A stretch of DNA of 64,000 bases from an uncultured Bacteroidia bacterium (GTDB lineage: Bacteria > Bacteroidota > Bacteroidia > Bacteroidales > UBA932). A program made the translations under genes and the position numbers. Where the stretch lies: positions 1-64,000 of the forward strand of contig CACZUR010000008.1 of NCBI GenBank assembly GCA_902784435.1, written 5' to 3'. Positions 8,524 through 17,357 of the stretch are shown piece by piece. Numbering within the stretch: the stretch's first letter is position 1; every line of letters starts with the position of its first letter. The notes under the pieces are model-generated. The model searched no databases and had not been told where the DNA came from. It worked only from the letters and a program-made list of their open reading frames with translations.

Positions 8524-11514
8524 ATGGTTAGAAGACTCCTCGCCGCCCTTGCAGGCCTGCTCGTCGCCCTCACGCTGGGTGCCCAGAATTATAAAGTGTC
8601 CCTCCAGCTCAAAGACGCCTCCACCGGAGAAGCCGTGGGCTTTGCAACGATTTCCCTGACGCCGGAAAAAGGACAGCACAAGTACACCCTTTCAGATGCA
8701 GAGGGAAAGGCTGTCATAGAGAAGGTGAAGGCCGGCAAGTATACGCTCAAGGCAGAAATCATGGGTTACAAGACCCATGAGCAGGCCGTGGACCTGAAAG
8801 GGGACCTGAACCTGGGCGTCATCGGCCTGGAACTGGACCGGCAGGTGCTGGATGCCGCTTCCGTGAGCGCCGTGGGCAACCCCATCATCATCAAGAAAGA
8901 TACGGTGGAGTATAATGCGTCTTCCTTCAAAATCTCCGACGACAATATGCTGGTAGACCTCCTGAAGAAACTGCCCGGCATCGAGGTAGGGGAGGACGGT
9001 TCCATCACCTCCAACGGCGAAACCATCTCCAAGATCACCATCGAAGGCAAGACCTTCTTCCTGGACGACCCTCAACTGGCTACCCAGAACATTCCCGCCA
9101 AGCTGGTGGACAAGGTGAAAGTGGTCAAGAAAAAGAGTGAGCAGGCAGAATTCACCGGCATCGACGACGGCGAGGACGAGACCGTCATCGACCTGTCCGT
9201 TCAGAAGGGCATGATGAACGGTGTCTTCGGCAATGTGATGGCCGGCGGCGGTCACGACATTCCCTCCAGCGACAAAGCCATGAACGACTGGCGCTGGCAG
9301 GGCTCTTTCATGGGCGGTAAATTCACCGAGAAGAGCCAGATTTCCATCATCGCCAATGCCAACAACACCAACAACCGCGGCTTCAACGACCTTTCCGGCA
9401 ACATGATGGGCGGTATGATGGGCGGTGGCGGCATGATGGGCCGCGGCATGGGCGGCGGCTGGGGCGGCGGCAACGGCATCACCACCTCCTGGATGGGCGG
9501 CATCAACGGCAACTGGGACCTGTTTGACAACAAGATGCAGCTGGGAGGCAACTACCTGTACAACGGCTCCATCATCGATGTGGTGGAAGACACTTATAAG
9601 GAAACGTATCGCGAAGACGGCTCCACCCTGGTTTCCCAGACCAATGGCGCCAGCAGCCGCTTCACCGACGGACACCGCTTCGGCATGCGCCTGGAGCACA
9701 AGTTCTCTGACAATACCTCCATCCTGTTCCAGCCGCAGTTCAACTTCGGCCGGGGCAGCTACACCCAGCAAAGCGAATTCGACACCGACACCCGGAGGGC
9801 CGACGGCAGCGAAAGCAAGACCAACAACGGTTTCACCAACAATACCGGCGACAACAGCAACTGGAGCACCAACGGTTTCCTCCTCCTGCGCCAGCGCCTG
9901 GGCATGCCCGGCCGTACCATCTCCCTGAACGCTACCTGGCGCCTGTCCAACAACCATATGGACGGCCTTAACCAGTCGCTCACCAATGCCGCCTTCGACG
10001 CTTCCGGCAATCCCATGTCCGTCACGCAGGTGAACCAGCGCGTAGACCAGAATTCCAAGAGCCAGTCCGTGGGCGCCCGTCTGGTATACACGGAGCCGCT
10101 GGGCGGCAACTTCTACCTGGAAGGCAGCTACAACATCAACTACTCCCTGTCCGAAAGCCAGAAGCTGGTGTACAACAGCGGTGCTTACAACTGGGGCGTC
10201 AATCCTTTCACCCTGGGTATGGGCGCTCTCCCGTACACTTCCGCCGGCGAGGTGCTGGACGACACCTACACCAACAACATCGTCAACCGGAACCTGAACC
10301 AGAACATCGGTCTGGCCTTCATGTATCAGGAAGAGGCCACCCGCGCACAGCTGGGTATATCGGCCGTTCCCACCAATACTTACAACCAGACCAACGGCAA
10401 GGAGTATTCCAGCCAGGTGTGGAACTTCGCTCCCCGCGCCATGCTGTTCTACGACTTCAACGACAACACCAACGTACGTCTGTTCTACTTCGGCCGCAGC
10501 AGCCAGCCTTCCACCAGCCAGCTCATGCCGGTCCTGGACAATTCCAACCCGCTGAGCATGAGCCTGGGTAACCCTTACCTCACGCCTTACTTCAACCACA
10601 GCGTGCGCAACGAGTGGGAAATCTCCAACCGCCAGACCTTCTTCTCCCTGCGCATCAACCTGCAGGGCGGCATGACGCAGAATCCCATCACCAACGCCAG
10701 CTGGTACGACGTGAACGGCCGCCAGTACTCCTTCCCCGTCAACGGTCACAATACCTACAACGGCAGCGTGCGCATCATGCTCAACGCTCCCATCGCCAAG
10801 TCCAACTTCTCTGTGTCCAACATGACCAACGCCTCTTACTCCAAGAGCGGCAGTTTCGTGGGCAAGACCAACCTGGACATGAGTTCCTACCTGCTCTCCG
10901 ACAACTTTGACTACGAGAAGTTCCACAAAGACTACTTCGAGGGCAACAGCACCCTGTGGGCCGACAACTTCCTGGACAACACCACCCGCAGCTTGAGCCT
11001 GACCGAGCGCGTGCGCCTGACCTATCGCTCCGACGCCGTAGAGGTCACCGCTACCGGCCGTACCCGCGTGAGCAAGCCCTGGTACACCGTACAGGCCGCC
11101 GTGGCCGCTACCTGGAACAATCAGGTGGGCGGTTCCTTCAAATGGACCATCGGCAATACCGGTGCAGAGATTGGCACGGATGTGAACTACAACTGGTACA
11201 ACGGTTACACCACCCCGCAGGATCCCCAGCTGGTGTGGAATGCCAACGTGTCCGTTCCCCTGTTCAAGCGCCAGGCCACCCTGTCCCTCAGGGCCTACGA
11301 CCTCCTGGACCAGGCCAAGAACCTGCGCGTGAGCATCACCGACAACTATTATCAGGAAACCCGCAACAATACCCTGGGCCGATACGTGATGCTGTCCTTC
11401 ACCTGGCGTTTCGGCAGCTTCGGCGGCCGTGGCGGCGGTAACCGCGGCGGCTTCCGTCCCGGTGCCGGCGGTCCCATGATGGGCGGCGGTTTCGGCGGCG
11501 GACGCCGGTTCTAA
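8524..11514 (+). CDS. Outer-membrane beta-barrel protein with regulatory-like N-domain and Gly/Met-rich segments
   Basis: Large outer-membrane protein (996 residues). The start at 8524 gives a signal peptide (MVRRLLAALAGLLVALTLGAQ) and a 58-base gap after ruvC. Domain order: signal peptide, carboxypeptidase-regulatory-like fold (about 24-110), a plug-like segment (about 125-245), then a long barrel of the kind grouped with TonB-dependent-receptor-like outer_membrane_beta-barrel proteins. Two low-complexity stretches stand out: about 293-317 (GNMMGGMMGGGGMMG type) and the C-terminal 30 residues (GGRGGG...GGRRF). The canonical SusC signature is absent and there is no susD partner, so the substrate is unknown. 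It may be co-transcribed with ruvC; no separate promoter box is evident. Confidence 0.8.
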   Translation: MVRRLLAALAGLLVALTLGAQNYKVSLQLKDASTGEAVGFATISLTPEKGQHKYTLSDAEGKAVIEKVKAGKYTLKAEIMGYKTHEQAVDLKGDLNLGVIGLELDRQVLDAASVSAVGNPIIIKKDTVEYNASSFKISDDNMLVDLLKKLPGIEVGEDGSITSNGETISKITIEGKTFFLDDPQLATQNIPAKLVDKVKVVKKKSEQAEFTGIDDGEDETVIDLSVQKGMMNGVFGNVMAGGGHDIPSSDKAMNDWRWQGSFMGGKFTEKSQISIIANANNTNNRGFNDLSGNMMGGMMGGGGMMGRGMGGGWGGGNGITTSWMGGINGNWDLFDNKMQLGGNYLYNGSIIDVVEDTYKETYREDGSTLVSQTNGASSRFTDGHRFGMRLEHKFSDNTSILFQPQFNFGRGSYTQQSEFDTDTRRADGSESKTNNGFTNNTGDNSNWSTNGFLLLRQRLGMPGRTISLNATWRLSNNHMDGLNQSLTNAAFDASGNPMSVTQVNQRVDQNSKSQSVGARLVYTEPLGGNFYLEGSYNINYSLSESQKLVYNSGAYNWGVNPFTLGMGALPYTSAGEVLDDTYTNNIVNRNLNQNIGLAFMYQEEATRAQLGISAVPTNTYNQTNGKEYSSQVWNFAPRAMLFYDFNDNTNVRLFYFGRSSQPSTSQLMPVLDNSNPLSMSLGNPYLTPYFNHSVRNEWEISNRQTFFSLRINLQGGMTQNPITNASWYDVNGRQYSFPVNGHNTYNGSVRIMLNAPIAKSNFSVSNMTNASYSKSGSFVGKTNLDMSSYLLSDNFDYEKFHKDYFEGNSTLWADNFLDNTTRSLSLTERVRLTYRSDAVEVTATGRTRVSKPWYTVQAAVAATWNNQVGGSFKWTIGNTGAEIGTDVNYNWYNGYTTPQDPQLVWNANVSVPLFKRQATLSLRAYDLLDQAKNLRVSITDNYYQETRNNTLGRYVMLSFTWRFGSFGGRGGGNRGGFRPGAGGPMMGGGFGGGRRF

Positions 11515-11523
11515 CAGGCCGCG

Positions 11524-12558
11524 CTAGTTCTTGGCCAGGTAGTTTTCCCACTTGGCAATGAGGGCCGACATGTCGGCCGGCAGGGGCGCCTCGAAGTGCA
11601 GGCGCTGCCCGGTGGTGGGGTGTGTGAAGCCCAGCGTGCGGGCATGGAGGGCCTGCCGGGGGCACAGGGAAAAGCAGTTCTGGATGAATTGCCGATACTT
11701 GGCATAGATGGTGCCCTGGCGGATTTCCGCGCCGCCATACCGCTCGTCGTTGAAAAGAGGATGGCCGATGGAAGACATGTGCACGCGGATCTGGTGGGTC
11801 CGGCCTGTCTCCAGGCGGCATTCCACCACGGTGATGAAACCGAAACGTCGGAGCACCCGCCAGTGTGTCACGGCCCATTTCCCCTTGTCCGGGTCTTCGT
11901 ATACCTTGAAGCGCAGGCGGTCGTTCGGGTCCCGGCCGATGGTGCCTTCGATGGTGCCTTCGTCCTCCGGAATATTTCCCCAGACCACGGCCGTGTAAAT
12001 GCGGTCAATGGAATGGACGAAGAACTGGTCTGCCAGGTGCAGCTGCGCAGCGGGGTTTTTGGCCACCACCAGCAGGCCGCTGGTATCTTTGTCGATGCGG
12101 TGCACCAGCACGCCCATGCGCTCGTCCTCCACGTCCGGGGACAGGTGCAGATAGTAGGCCAGGGCGTTTACCAGCGTACCGTTGTAGTTGCCGTGCCCGG
12201 GATGCACCACCATGCCGGCGGGTTTGTTCACCACCAGCACGTCATTATCTTCGTATACGATGTCCAGGGGAATGTTTTCCGGCAGAATCTCCGTTCCGCG
12301 GCGTTCGTAGGGCATGACGAACTTCACCACGTCACAGGGCCGTACGATGTAATTGGCCTTGACGGGTTTGTCGTTCACCAGCACGTAGCCCAGCTTGATG
12401 GCCTGCTGGACGCGGCTGCGGGAAGTGTCTTCCTGGTGGTCTGCGATGAACCGGTCTATGCGTACGGGCTCCTGTCCGCGGTCCACTACGATGCGGAAGT
12501 GCTCGAACATTTCGTCGGATTCGGCCGAAATGACAACCGGAATGGGGGCTTCTGTCAT
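11524..12558 (-). CDS. rluD: RluD-family 23S rRNA pseudouridine synthase
   Basis: Converts uridines of 23S rRNA (helix 69 in the E. coli enzyme) to pseudouridine. The 344 residues contain an N-terminal S4 RNA-binding domain (about 31-85) and the RluA-family catalytic domain. The catalytic aspartate is D156 in HRIDKDTSG, and the family NKPAGMVVHP motif is at 111-120. It overlaps the stop of the upstream PASTA gene by four bases (ATGA), which suggests translational coupling, and converges on the preceding outer-membrane gene with a 9-base gap. RluD, RluC and RluA cannot be separated with certainty, but the S4 domain excludes RluA. Confidence 0.93.
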   Translation of the reverse strand: MTEAPIPVVISAESDEMFEHFRIVVDRGQEPVRIDRFIADHQEDTSRSRVQQAIKLGYVLVNDKPVKANYIVRPCDVVKFVMPYERRGTEILPENIPLDIVYEDNDVLVVNKPAGMVVHPGHGNYNGTLVNALAYYLHLSPDVEDERMGVLVHRIDKDTSGLLVVAKNPAAQLHLADQFFVHSIDRIYTAVVWGNIPEDEGTIEGTIGRDPNDRLRFKVYEDPDKGKWAVTHWRVLRRFGFITVVECRLETGRTHQIRVHMSSIGHPLFNDERYGGAEIRQGTIYAKYRQFIQNCFSLCPRQALHARTLGFTHPTTGQRLHFEAPLPADMSALIAKWENYLAKN

Positions 12559-13364
12559 TCGGCGGGCAGTTTGCTGCTGTCCAGCGTGAGGGTGATGTTG
12601 ATGGAGGTGCCCAGGGCCTTGCGCTCCCCGGGAGCTTCCTGCCTGTATACCACGGCATTGACGGAGTCTGCATAAGTGCGCACGCCGTCGTCGAAGCGCA
12701 CGCGACCCACGTTCAGGAAATGGTCGTGGAGGGCGTCGGTGGCGCTCACGTATTTCATGCCGATGAGGCGGGGTACGGTGGTCTGCGAATCCTCGCTGCC
12801 CACCCCCACTTTCAGGTCGATGGAAGAGCCGCTCACCACCAGTTCTCCGGCCGGAATCTCTTTGCCTTTGATGCTTTGGCCCAGCACTGTGTTGGTGGCA
12901 ATGTCTTTTACGTAGTTCAGGCGGCCCAGATTGAGGCCGCGGTTCTTGAGTTCGCTGCGGGCTTCCGTCACGGAATAGCCGAAGAGGTTGGGCATGATGA
13001 CCTTGCGGGGCACCACCGAATTGATGGTGAGGAAGATGCTGCGGCCTTTCTTGACCTTGGCACCGGCCTTGGGCTGCTGGCGGTATACTACGCCGCCGGC
13101 GAGCCGGCGCACGAACACGGAGTCTACCACCTTCACGTGAACGTGGTTGTCCCTGGCCAGGGCTTCGGCCTCCTGCACCGTGAGGTTGGTGAAATCCGGC
13201 GCCTGTACGGTTTTACCGTGGCGCGTTATCAGGTTCAGGCCCACCGTGGCGGCTATGAATAGCAGCACCACGAACACAAGGGCCATGAGCAGGTTCTTCA
13301 CAATCCAGCGGTCTTTCCAGGAGGCAGCCGCTGCACTTTCTTTGGCTTTCTTTTTCTCTGCCAT
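12555..13364 (-). CDS. PASTA-domain membrane protein
   Basis: Protein of 269 residues with a Lys-rich cytoplasmic N-terminus, one membrane helix (about 23-45), and three extracytoplasmic PASTA repeats: about 52-118, 120-187 and 192-266, each with the APDF/VIMPNLFG/VPRLIGM-type opening. PASTA modules bind peptidoglycan fragments or beta-lactams in kinases and PBPs. Here there is no kinase or transpeptidase domain, so it is probably a cell-wall sensing or scaffolding protein. It is paired with rluD through a 4-base overlap. A TACCTTTG promoter box lies about 25 bases upstream, divergent from lnt. Confidence 0.88.
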   Translation of the reverse strand: MAEKKKAKESAAAASWKDRWIVKNLLMALVFVVLLFIAATVGLNLITRHGKTVQAPDFTNLTVQEAEALARDNHVHVKVVDSVFVRRLAGGVVYRQQPKAGAKVKKGRSIFLTINSVVPRKVIMPNLFGYSVTEARSELKNRGLNLGRLNYVKDIATNTVLGQSIKGKEIPAGELVVSGSSIDLKVGVGSEDSQTTVPRLIGMKYVSATDALHDHFLNVGRVRFDDGVRTYADSVNAVVYRQEAPGERKALGTSINITLTLDSSKLPAE

Positions 13365-13385
13365 AACTCAGTTTCTGGTATATCC

Positions 13386-13417
13386 TTGCAAAGGTAACAA
13401 TTTTTTATGTAATTTTG
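13386..13417 (+). promoter_or_regulatory. lnt promoter (TTG, 21 bases, TAATTTTG)
   Basis: TTG at 13386-13388 and TAATTTTG at 13410-13417. The box ends five bases before the lnt ATG, so the message is probably leaderless or nearly so. Confidence 0.65.
13389..13396 (-). promoter_or_regulatory. Promoter -7 box (TACCTTTG) for the PASTA-rluD operon
   Basis: Matches TAnnTTTG on the minus strand, 24 bases before the PASTA gene start and back to back with the lnt promoter. Confidence 0.65.
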
Positions 13418-13422
13418 CCCCG

Positions 13423-15054
13423 ATGAAAACACGTACGGGAATCATACTGTCGGCGCTGTTCGTGCTGCTCATGAGCCTGCCCTGGCTGGTGCCCCACATG
13501 GGCTGGACAGCCCTGTTCGGCCTGCTTCCGCTCCTGCTGCTGGAGCGGCTGGCTACGGAGCATGGGCAAAGGCACTTCGGCTGGTGGGCCTATGGCCTCT
13601 TTGTCCTGTGGAACGCCGTCACTACCTGGTGGGTGGGTATGGCCACGGTGGGCGGGGCCGTTTTCGCCATCCTGGCCAACGCCCTGCAGATGTGGGTGAT
13701 CTTCGGCTCTTTCCGCTGGGTGAAAAAGCGTACGGCCGGCGTACTGCCGTACCTGTATCTGGCCGCCGCCTGGATAGCCTGGGAGCGGTTTTATCTGACA
13801 TCGGCCCAGATTTCCTGGCCCTGGCTGGTGCTGGGCAACGCCTTTGCCGATACCACCGCCCTGGTGCAGTGGTATTCGGTGCTGGGCACCCTGGGCGGTT
13901 CGCTGTGGGTGTGGGTGTGCAACCTGTCTCTCTTCGGCATCATGGTGGCCCTCTCCGACGGCCGCATGGCCCGCTGGAATGCCAAGGCCCGCATCAGTGC
14001 CTTCGGAGGCCTTGTGCTGGCGTTTTTCGCCCCCATGCTCTGGTCCGTCTGCCTGCTGGGTTTCCACGAAGAGGGCGCTCCGCTGCGGGTGGTCATCGGC
14101 CAGCCTTCCCTGGATCCCTACCAGAAATTCGAGTCCCTCACGCAGGCGCAGCAGGACCAGCGCTTCCTGGCGCTGGCAGAGCAGGCAGACTGGAGCTCAC
14201 CGGATCCTGTCCTGGTCCTGGCACCGGAAACCTTTACCTCGCCTGTAGTGGTGGGAGATCCGGCTTCCAGCGGCACCTACCTGCGTTTTCAGGAATTCCT
14301 GCACCGGCATCCGCAGGCCAGCGTGCTGTATGGCGCATCGGCCTATGACAAGACCATCTCCTATGCGCCCCCGACGCCCCTTTCTTACGACCAGGGAGCC
14401 GTAGACCTGGAAGGGCACCATCAGTGGGTGACGGCGCACAATTCCGCCCTCATCACCGACACCACCGGCCGGGTGAGTTACTTCCATAAGTCCAAACTGG
14501 TGGTGGGAACGGAGCTTACGCCGTATCCGTCGGTGCTGCTGCCCATCGAGAACCTGCTGGGCGGCAACCTGATGGGAAAATGCGTGGGCCAGCCGGAAAT
14601 TGCCTGCCTGCCCCTGCGGCTGCCCGGCGGGGAAGTGCCCGTGGGCACGGCCATCTGCTACGAATCCGTTTTCGGGGAATACTGCACCGGCTATGTGCGC
14701 AAGGGTGCGCGGCTGCTCACGGTCATTACCAACGATGCCTGGTGGGGGAACACCCCGGGATACCGGCAGCATTTCAACTACAGCCGCCTCCGCGCCATCG
14801 AAACCCGCCGCTGGGTGGCCCGCTGCGGCAATACCGGTTTGTCGGCTTTTATCGACCCCTGCGGCCGCGTGGTGTCCGTAACGCCCTGGTGGCAGCAGGC
14901 CGTGCTGGAAGGAGAGGTACAGCTGCTGGGCGGCCACAGCTTCTTCGTCCGCTACGGAGACATGGTGGGCCGCCTGTCCGTATTCCTGTTCCTCCTTCTC
15001 GCCGCTGCCGCCCTCTTCCGGCCCCGCCGCCCCCTGAAAAACGAAAAAAGGTGA
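13423..15054 (+). CDS. lnt: Apolipoprotein N-acyltransferase
   Basis: Adds the third acyl chain to the N-terminal cysteine of lipoproteins, in the inner membrane. The 543 residues show several N-terminal membrane helices (roughly 5-230), a periplasmic nitrilase-like domain (about 235-510) and a last helix near the C-terminus. The catalytic triad can be placed at E269 (LAPETF), K356 (FHKSKLV) and C412 (AICYES). The start at 13423 follows a promoter box by five bases and gives a normal N-terminus. The stop codon lies inside the stem of a terminator that is shared, in opposite orientation, with tRNA-Gln. The window is rich in predicted lipoproteins. Confidence 0.95.
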   Translation: MKTRTGIILSALFVLLMSLPWLVPHMGWTALFGLLPLLLLERLATEHGQRHFGWWAYGLFVLWNAVTTWWVGMATVGGAVFAILANALQMWVIFGSFRWVKKRTAGVLPYLYLAAAWIAWERFYLTSAQISWPWLVLGNAFADTTALVQWYSVLGTLGGSLWVWVCNLSLFGIMVALSDGRMARWNAKARISAFGGLVLAFFAPMLWSVCLLGFHEEGAPLRVVIGQPSLDPYQKFESLTQAQQDQRFLALAEQADWSSPDPVLVLAPETFTSPVVVGDPASSGTYLRFQEFLHRHPQASVLYGASAYDKTISYAPPTPLSYDQGAVDLEGHHQWVTAHNSALITDTTGRVSYFHKSKLVVGTELTPYPSVLLPIENLLGGNLMGKCVGQPEIACLPLRLPGGEVPVGTAICYESVFGEYCTGYVRKGARLLTVITNDAWWGNTPGYRQHFNYSRLRAIETRRWVARCGNTGLSAFIDPCGRVVSVTPWWQQAVLEGEVQLLGGHSFFVRYGDMVGRLSVFLFLLLAAAALFRPRRPLKNEKR

Positions 15055-15070
15055 CGCACGTCACCTTTTT
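15045..15070. terminator. Bidirectional intrinsic terminator between lnt and tRNA-Gln
   Basis: A 12-bp stem, AAAAAGGTGACG with CGTCACCTTTTT, and a 2-base loop, with T-runs on both strands. The lnt stop codon (15052-15054) is in the left arm. It can end lnt transcription rightward and tRNA-Gln transcription leftward. Confidence 0.8.
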
Positions 15071-15075
15071 CTCTG

Positions 15076-15146
15076 TTGAACTGCAGCGATTCGAACGCTG
15101 ACTGAGGGAACCAAAATCCCTAGTGCTACCATTACACCACAGTTCA
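15076..15146 (-). tRNA. tRNA-Gln (anticodon TTG)
   Basis: Read on the minus strand, a 7-bp acceptor stem (TGAACTG with CAGTTCA), D-arm, anticodon arm AGGGA/TCCCT with loop TTTTGGT, and a T-arm containing GTTCGAATC can be drawn. Anticodon TTG decodes CAA. CCA is not encoded. A TATCTTTG promoter box lies just upstream. Confidence 0.93.
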
Positions 15147-15157
15147 ATACCGGGCTG

Positions 15158-15165
15158 CAAAGATA
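15158..15165 (-). promoter_or_regulatory. tRNA-Gln promoter -7 box (TATCTTTG)
   Basis: Consensus box on the minus strand, 11 bases before the mature tRNA 5' end. Confidence 0.7.
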
Positions 15166-15197
15166 CAATAATTTTTTAAAATAATGCCGTTTCCCGC

Positions 15198-15428
15198 TTA
15201 AAACAGCGTAGGATGGTTTTCCTCCAGTTCCGTAAGGATCTTGGACATGATGGCTTCCCGGAACAGCGAGGACTTGGCGTGGACCTTGAAGCGGTTGCAG
15301 TATTCGTCAATGGCGGCCATCTCGCTGTCGTTGAACAGAAGGACAAAGCGGTTGCGGCGCAGGAGCATCTGCTTCTGTTTTTCCAGGTAGGCGGGGTCTA
15401 CGCCGGGTATTTTCTTCTGACGGGCCAT
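15198..15428 (-). CDS. Small conserved-type protein with ribbon-helix-helix-like C-terminus
   Basis: A 76-residue protein I cannot name. The N-terminal third is basic with a short helix (about 13-24). From residue 27 the pattern is a short hydrophobic strand (RFVLLFN), a helix (DSEMAAIDEYCNRF), and a second helix (SSLFREAIMSKILTEL). This is the strand-helix-helix order of RHH DNA-binding proteins, so a small transcription regulator is plausible. It has its own TATCTTTG promoter box eight bases before the ATG. No toxin-like partner is adjacent; its neighbours are tRNA-Gln and the thioredoxin protein operon. Confidence 0.7.
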   Translation of the reverse strand: MARQKKIPGVDPAYLEKQKQMLLRRNRFVLLFNDSEMAAIDEYCNRFKVHAKSSLFREAIMSKILTELEENHPTLF

Positions 15429-15436
15429 CCAAAAGG

Positions 15437-15444
15437 CAAAGATA
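15437..15444 (-). promoter_or_regulatory. Promoter -7 box (TATCTTTG) for the 76-residue protein
   Basis: Consensus box immediately after the stop codon of the upstream gene and eight bases before the ATG at 15428, implying a very short leader. Confidence 0.65.
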
Positions 15445-16902
15445 CTAATTTAATTGCACATAGCGGTGCTTGACAATGCCTTTCTTGTCCATTTCCAGCA
15501 CAAAGGGCAGGGCCGACAGGTCGAAGCTGTCCAGCAGGGTGCCGGCTTCTTCCGGATAGTCGCTGAGGAGGGCATCCATGTCGATGAGCAGAATGCGGGT
15601 GCGGCGGTCTTTAGCCACCAGGGCGTCTACGGCTTCCAGCGTGGCCTGGCAGGAGGTGCAGCCGCTGGTGTAAAATACCAGATAGGCGGGATCCCCTTTG
15701 AGTTTCCGGAGCTGGAACACGCCTTCCTTGCTGCCTTTGCGCAGCAGGCAGGGCTTGCGCCGCAAGGTCCCGTGGACCGCCAGGTCCGGTATCAGGGAAC
15801 CGGCCGGCGTGCGCGAGGCCAGGTCTACCAGCATCTGGCCCAGGGAAAGCACCTGGGCTTTGTCGTCTTCCGTGTTCCATACGTCGGGGAGCTGGTCCAG
15901 ATACTTCTGTACAAAGGGCTTGCAGGCGTCCCGGAAGGCTTCTTTCTTCTGGGAGGACAGATAGTAGAGCAAGTCTCCGGCCACCTGCTTGAACGACTCG
16001 ATGTCTCCTTCGCCGAAGGTGCGGGCCGCCAGATAGTCGGCCACCTCCATGACGTTGGCGGTGCTCAAGGTGTCTCCGTATGGGGTGAAGAGCTGCCCGT
16101 ACAGCTCCATCTGGCTGGCTTCTCCGTACACGTGCTTGCCTTCACCCAGCTCTTTGTTCAGGAGAATCTGCAGGGCCGATGTGTCCAGCCCGCGCCCCAC
16201 GATGGTGCCGGAAGGGTTTACCAGGAACATGCCGGGGGTTTTCAGGATGCCGTACAGCCGCTGCCAGTCGGAAGAGATTTCCGGGTCCCAGAGGTGGATG
16301 AACTCCGGCAGGCCGGCGCGATACTTTTCCCAGGCGGCGGAATCGGCGCCCACATAGATGGCATAGACGGTGACGGGGAAGTCTCCGGAAGCGGCCAGCC
16401 GCTGCAGCCGGGGCGTTTCCACTTTGCAGGTGGCGCAGCCGGTGTCGTAGAAATAAAGGACGCTGTACTGCTCCGGAGCAGGCACCGAAACGGCTGCGCC
16501 GGAAGGGTCGAAAAGTTTTATCACCGGCGCCTTCTGGCCAATCAGGGAATGCTGGTTGAATTCCACGAAGATCTGGGCGTTCAGGAGGTCTGTGTCCGTT
16601 TTCATGGGCACTTCCTTACTCAGGAACCACTTCCGGGCCACATGCACGGCCACGGCGTCGTCGCCCATGATCTTGGAATGCAGGTAGTGGTCGTATATTT
16701 TCAGGGCTACGTATTGCCGCACCAGGGAGTCCTGGCACGAGGCGATGAGGTAGTCGCATTCCGTATTCTGCACCTGGGCCGGTTCTCCGGAGAGTGCCGT
16801 GAAGTATTCCTGCAGCTTGGCCCCCAGGGCAGGGTAGGGGTCCTGGGCATGGAGCCCCAGGGAAAACAGGCCCAGGAGGGCCGTGAGCAGCCACTTTCTC
16901 AT
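15445..16902 (-). CDS. Secreted protein with two thioredoxin-like modules
   Basis: Predicted periplasmic or surface protein of 485 residues with a cleavable signal (MRKWLLTALLGLFSLGLHAQ). A helical region (about 25-115) is followed by a TlpA/redoxin-like domain with a CATC active site (C156, C159), another helical linker, and a second thioredoxin-like domain with a CTSC motif (C415, C418). Both retain two cysteines, so a thiol-disulfide exchange role in the envelope is likely; partners are unknown. DUF5106-type proteins of Bacteroidota have a similar layout. Its start overlaps the coaD stop by four bases, making it the last gene of the lon-ung-coaD run. Confidence 0.8.
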   Translation of the reverse strand: MRKWLLTALLGLFSLGLHAQDPYPALGAKLQEYFTALSGEPAQVQNTECDYLIASCQDSLVRQYVALKIYDHYLHSKIMGDDAVAVHVARKWFLSKEVPMKTDTDLLNAQIFVEFNQHSLIGQKAPVIKLFDPSGAAVSVPAPEQYSVLYFYDTGCATCKVETPRLQRLAASGDFPVTVYAIYVGADSAAWEKYRAGLPEFIHLWDPEISSDWQRLYGILKTPGMFLVNPSGTIVGRGLDTSALQILLNKELGEGKHVYGEASQMELYGQLFTPYGDTLSTANVMEVADYLAARTFGEGDIESFKQVAGDLLYYLSSQKKEAFRDACKPFVQKYLDQLPDVWNTEDDKAQVLSLGQMLVDLASRTPAGSLIPDLAVHGTLRRKPCLLRKGSKEGVFQLRKLKGDPAYLVFYTSGCTSCQATLEAVDALVAKDRRTRILLIDMDALLSDYPEEAGTLLDSFDLSALPFVLEMDKKGIVKHRYVQLN

Positions 16903-17357
16903 AGGATGACGCCTTCGGGGATAAAGGCGGAATAATCTCCGCCGTGTTTGAGGATGTCCCGTACGGCCGACGAGGAGATGTGGGCGAATTCCTGCGCCGT
17001 GGGGATGATGATGGTTTCGATGTCCGGGGCCAGTCGGCGGTTGGCATCGGCGATGGAACGCTCCGTCTCGAAGTCGATCATGTTGCGTACCCCGCGCACG
17101 ATGTGGCGGATGCCCAGTTCCCGGCAGGTGTCGATGGTGAGGTTGCTGTACTGGATGACGCGGACGCCCTCCAGCCCCGCCGTGGCCTGCCGGATGATGC
17201 TGAGGCGCTTTTCCATGTCGAAGAAACCGCGTTTGTCCTGGTTGATGCCCACGGCAACCACTACCTCGTCAAACATGGAGAGGGCCCGTTTCAGGATATT
17301 CAGATGCCCGGCCGTAAAAGGGTCGAAAGAGCCGGGGAAGAGCGCTGTGCGTTTCAT
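16899..17357 (-). CDS. coaD: Pantetheine-phosphate adenylyltransferase
   Basis: Transfers AMP from ATP to 4'-phosphopantetheine, the penultimate step of coenzyme A synthesis. The 152-residue length is typical. The nucleotidyltransferase signature TAGH is at 15-18 after GSFDPF, the RGVRNMIDFE loop is near 88-97, and the ISSSAVRD motif is near 128. The gene overlaps ung upstream and the thioredoxin gene downstream by four bases each, a tightly coupled operon. Confidence 0.96.
   Translation of the reverse strand: MKRTALFPGSFDPFTAGHLNILKRALSMFDEVVVAVGINQDKRGFFDMEKRLSIIRQATAGLEGVRVIQYSNLTIDTCRELGIRHIVRGVRNMIDFETERSIADANRRLAPDIETIIIPTAQEFAHISSSAVRDILKHGGDYSAFIPEGVIL

Noticed and set aside
15198..15428. 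Antitoxin of a toxin-antitoxin pair
   Set aside because: No toxin-sized gene is adjacent on the same strand; the neighbours are tRNA-Gln and a secreted thioredoxin protein.
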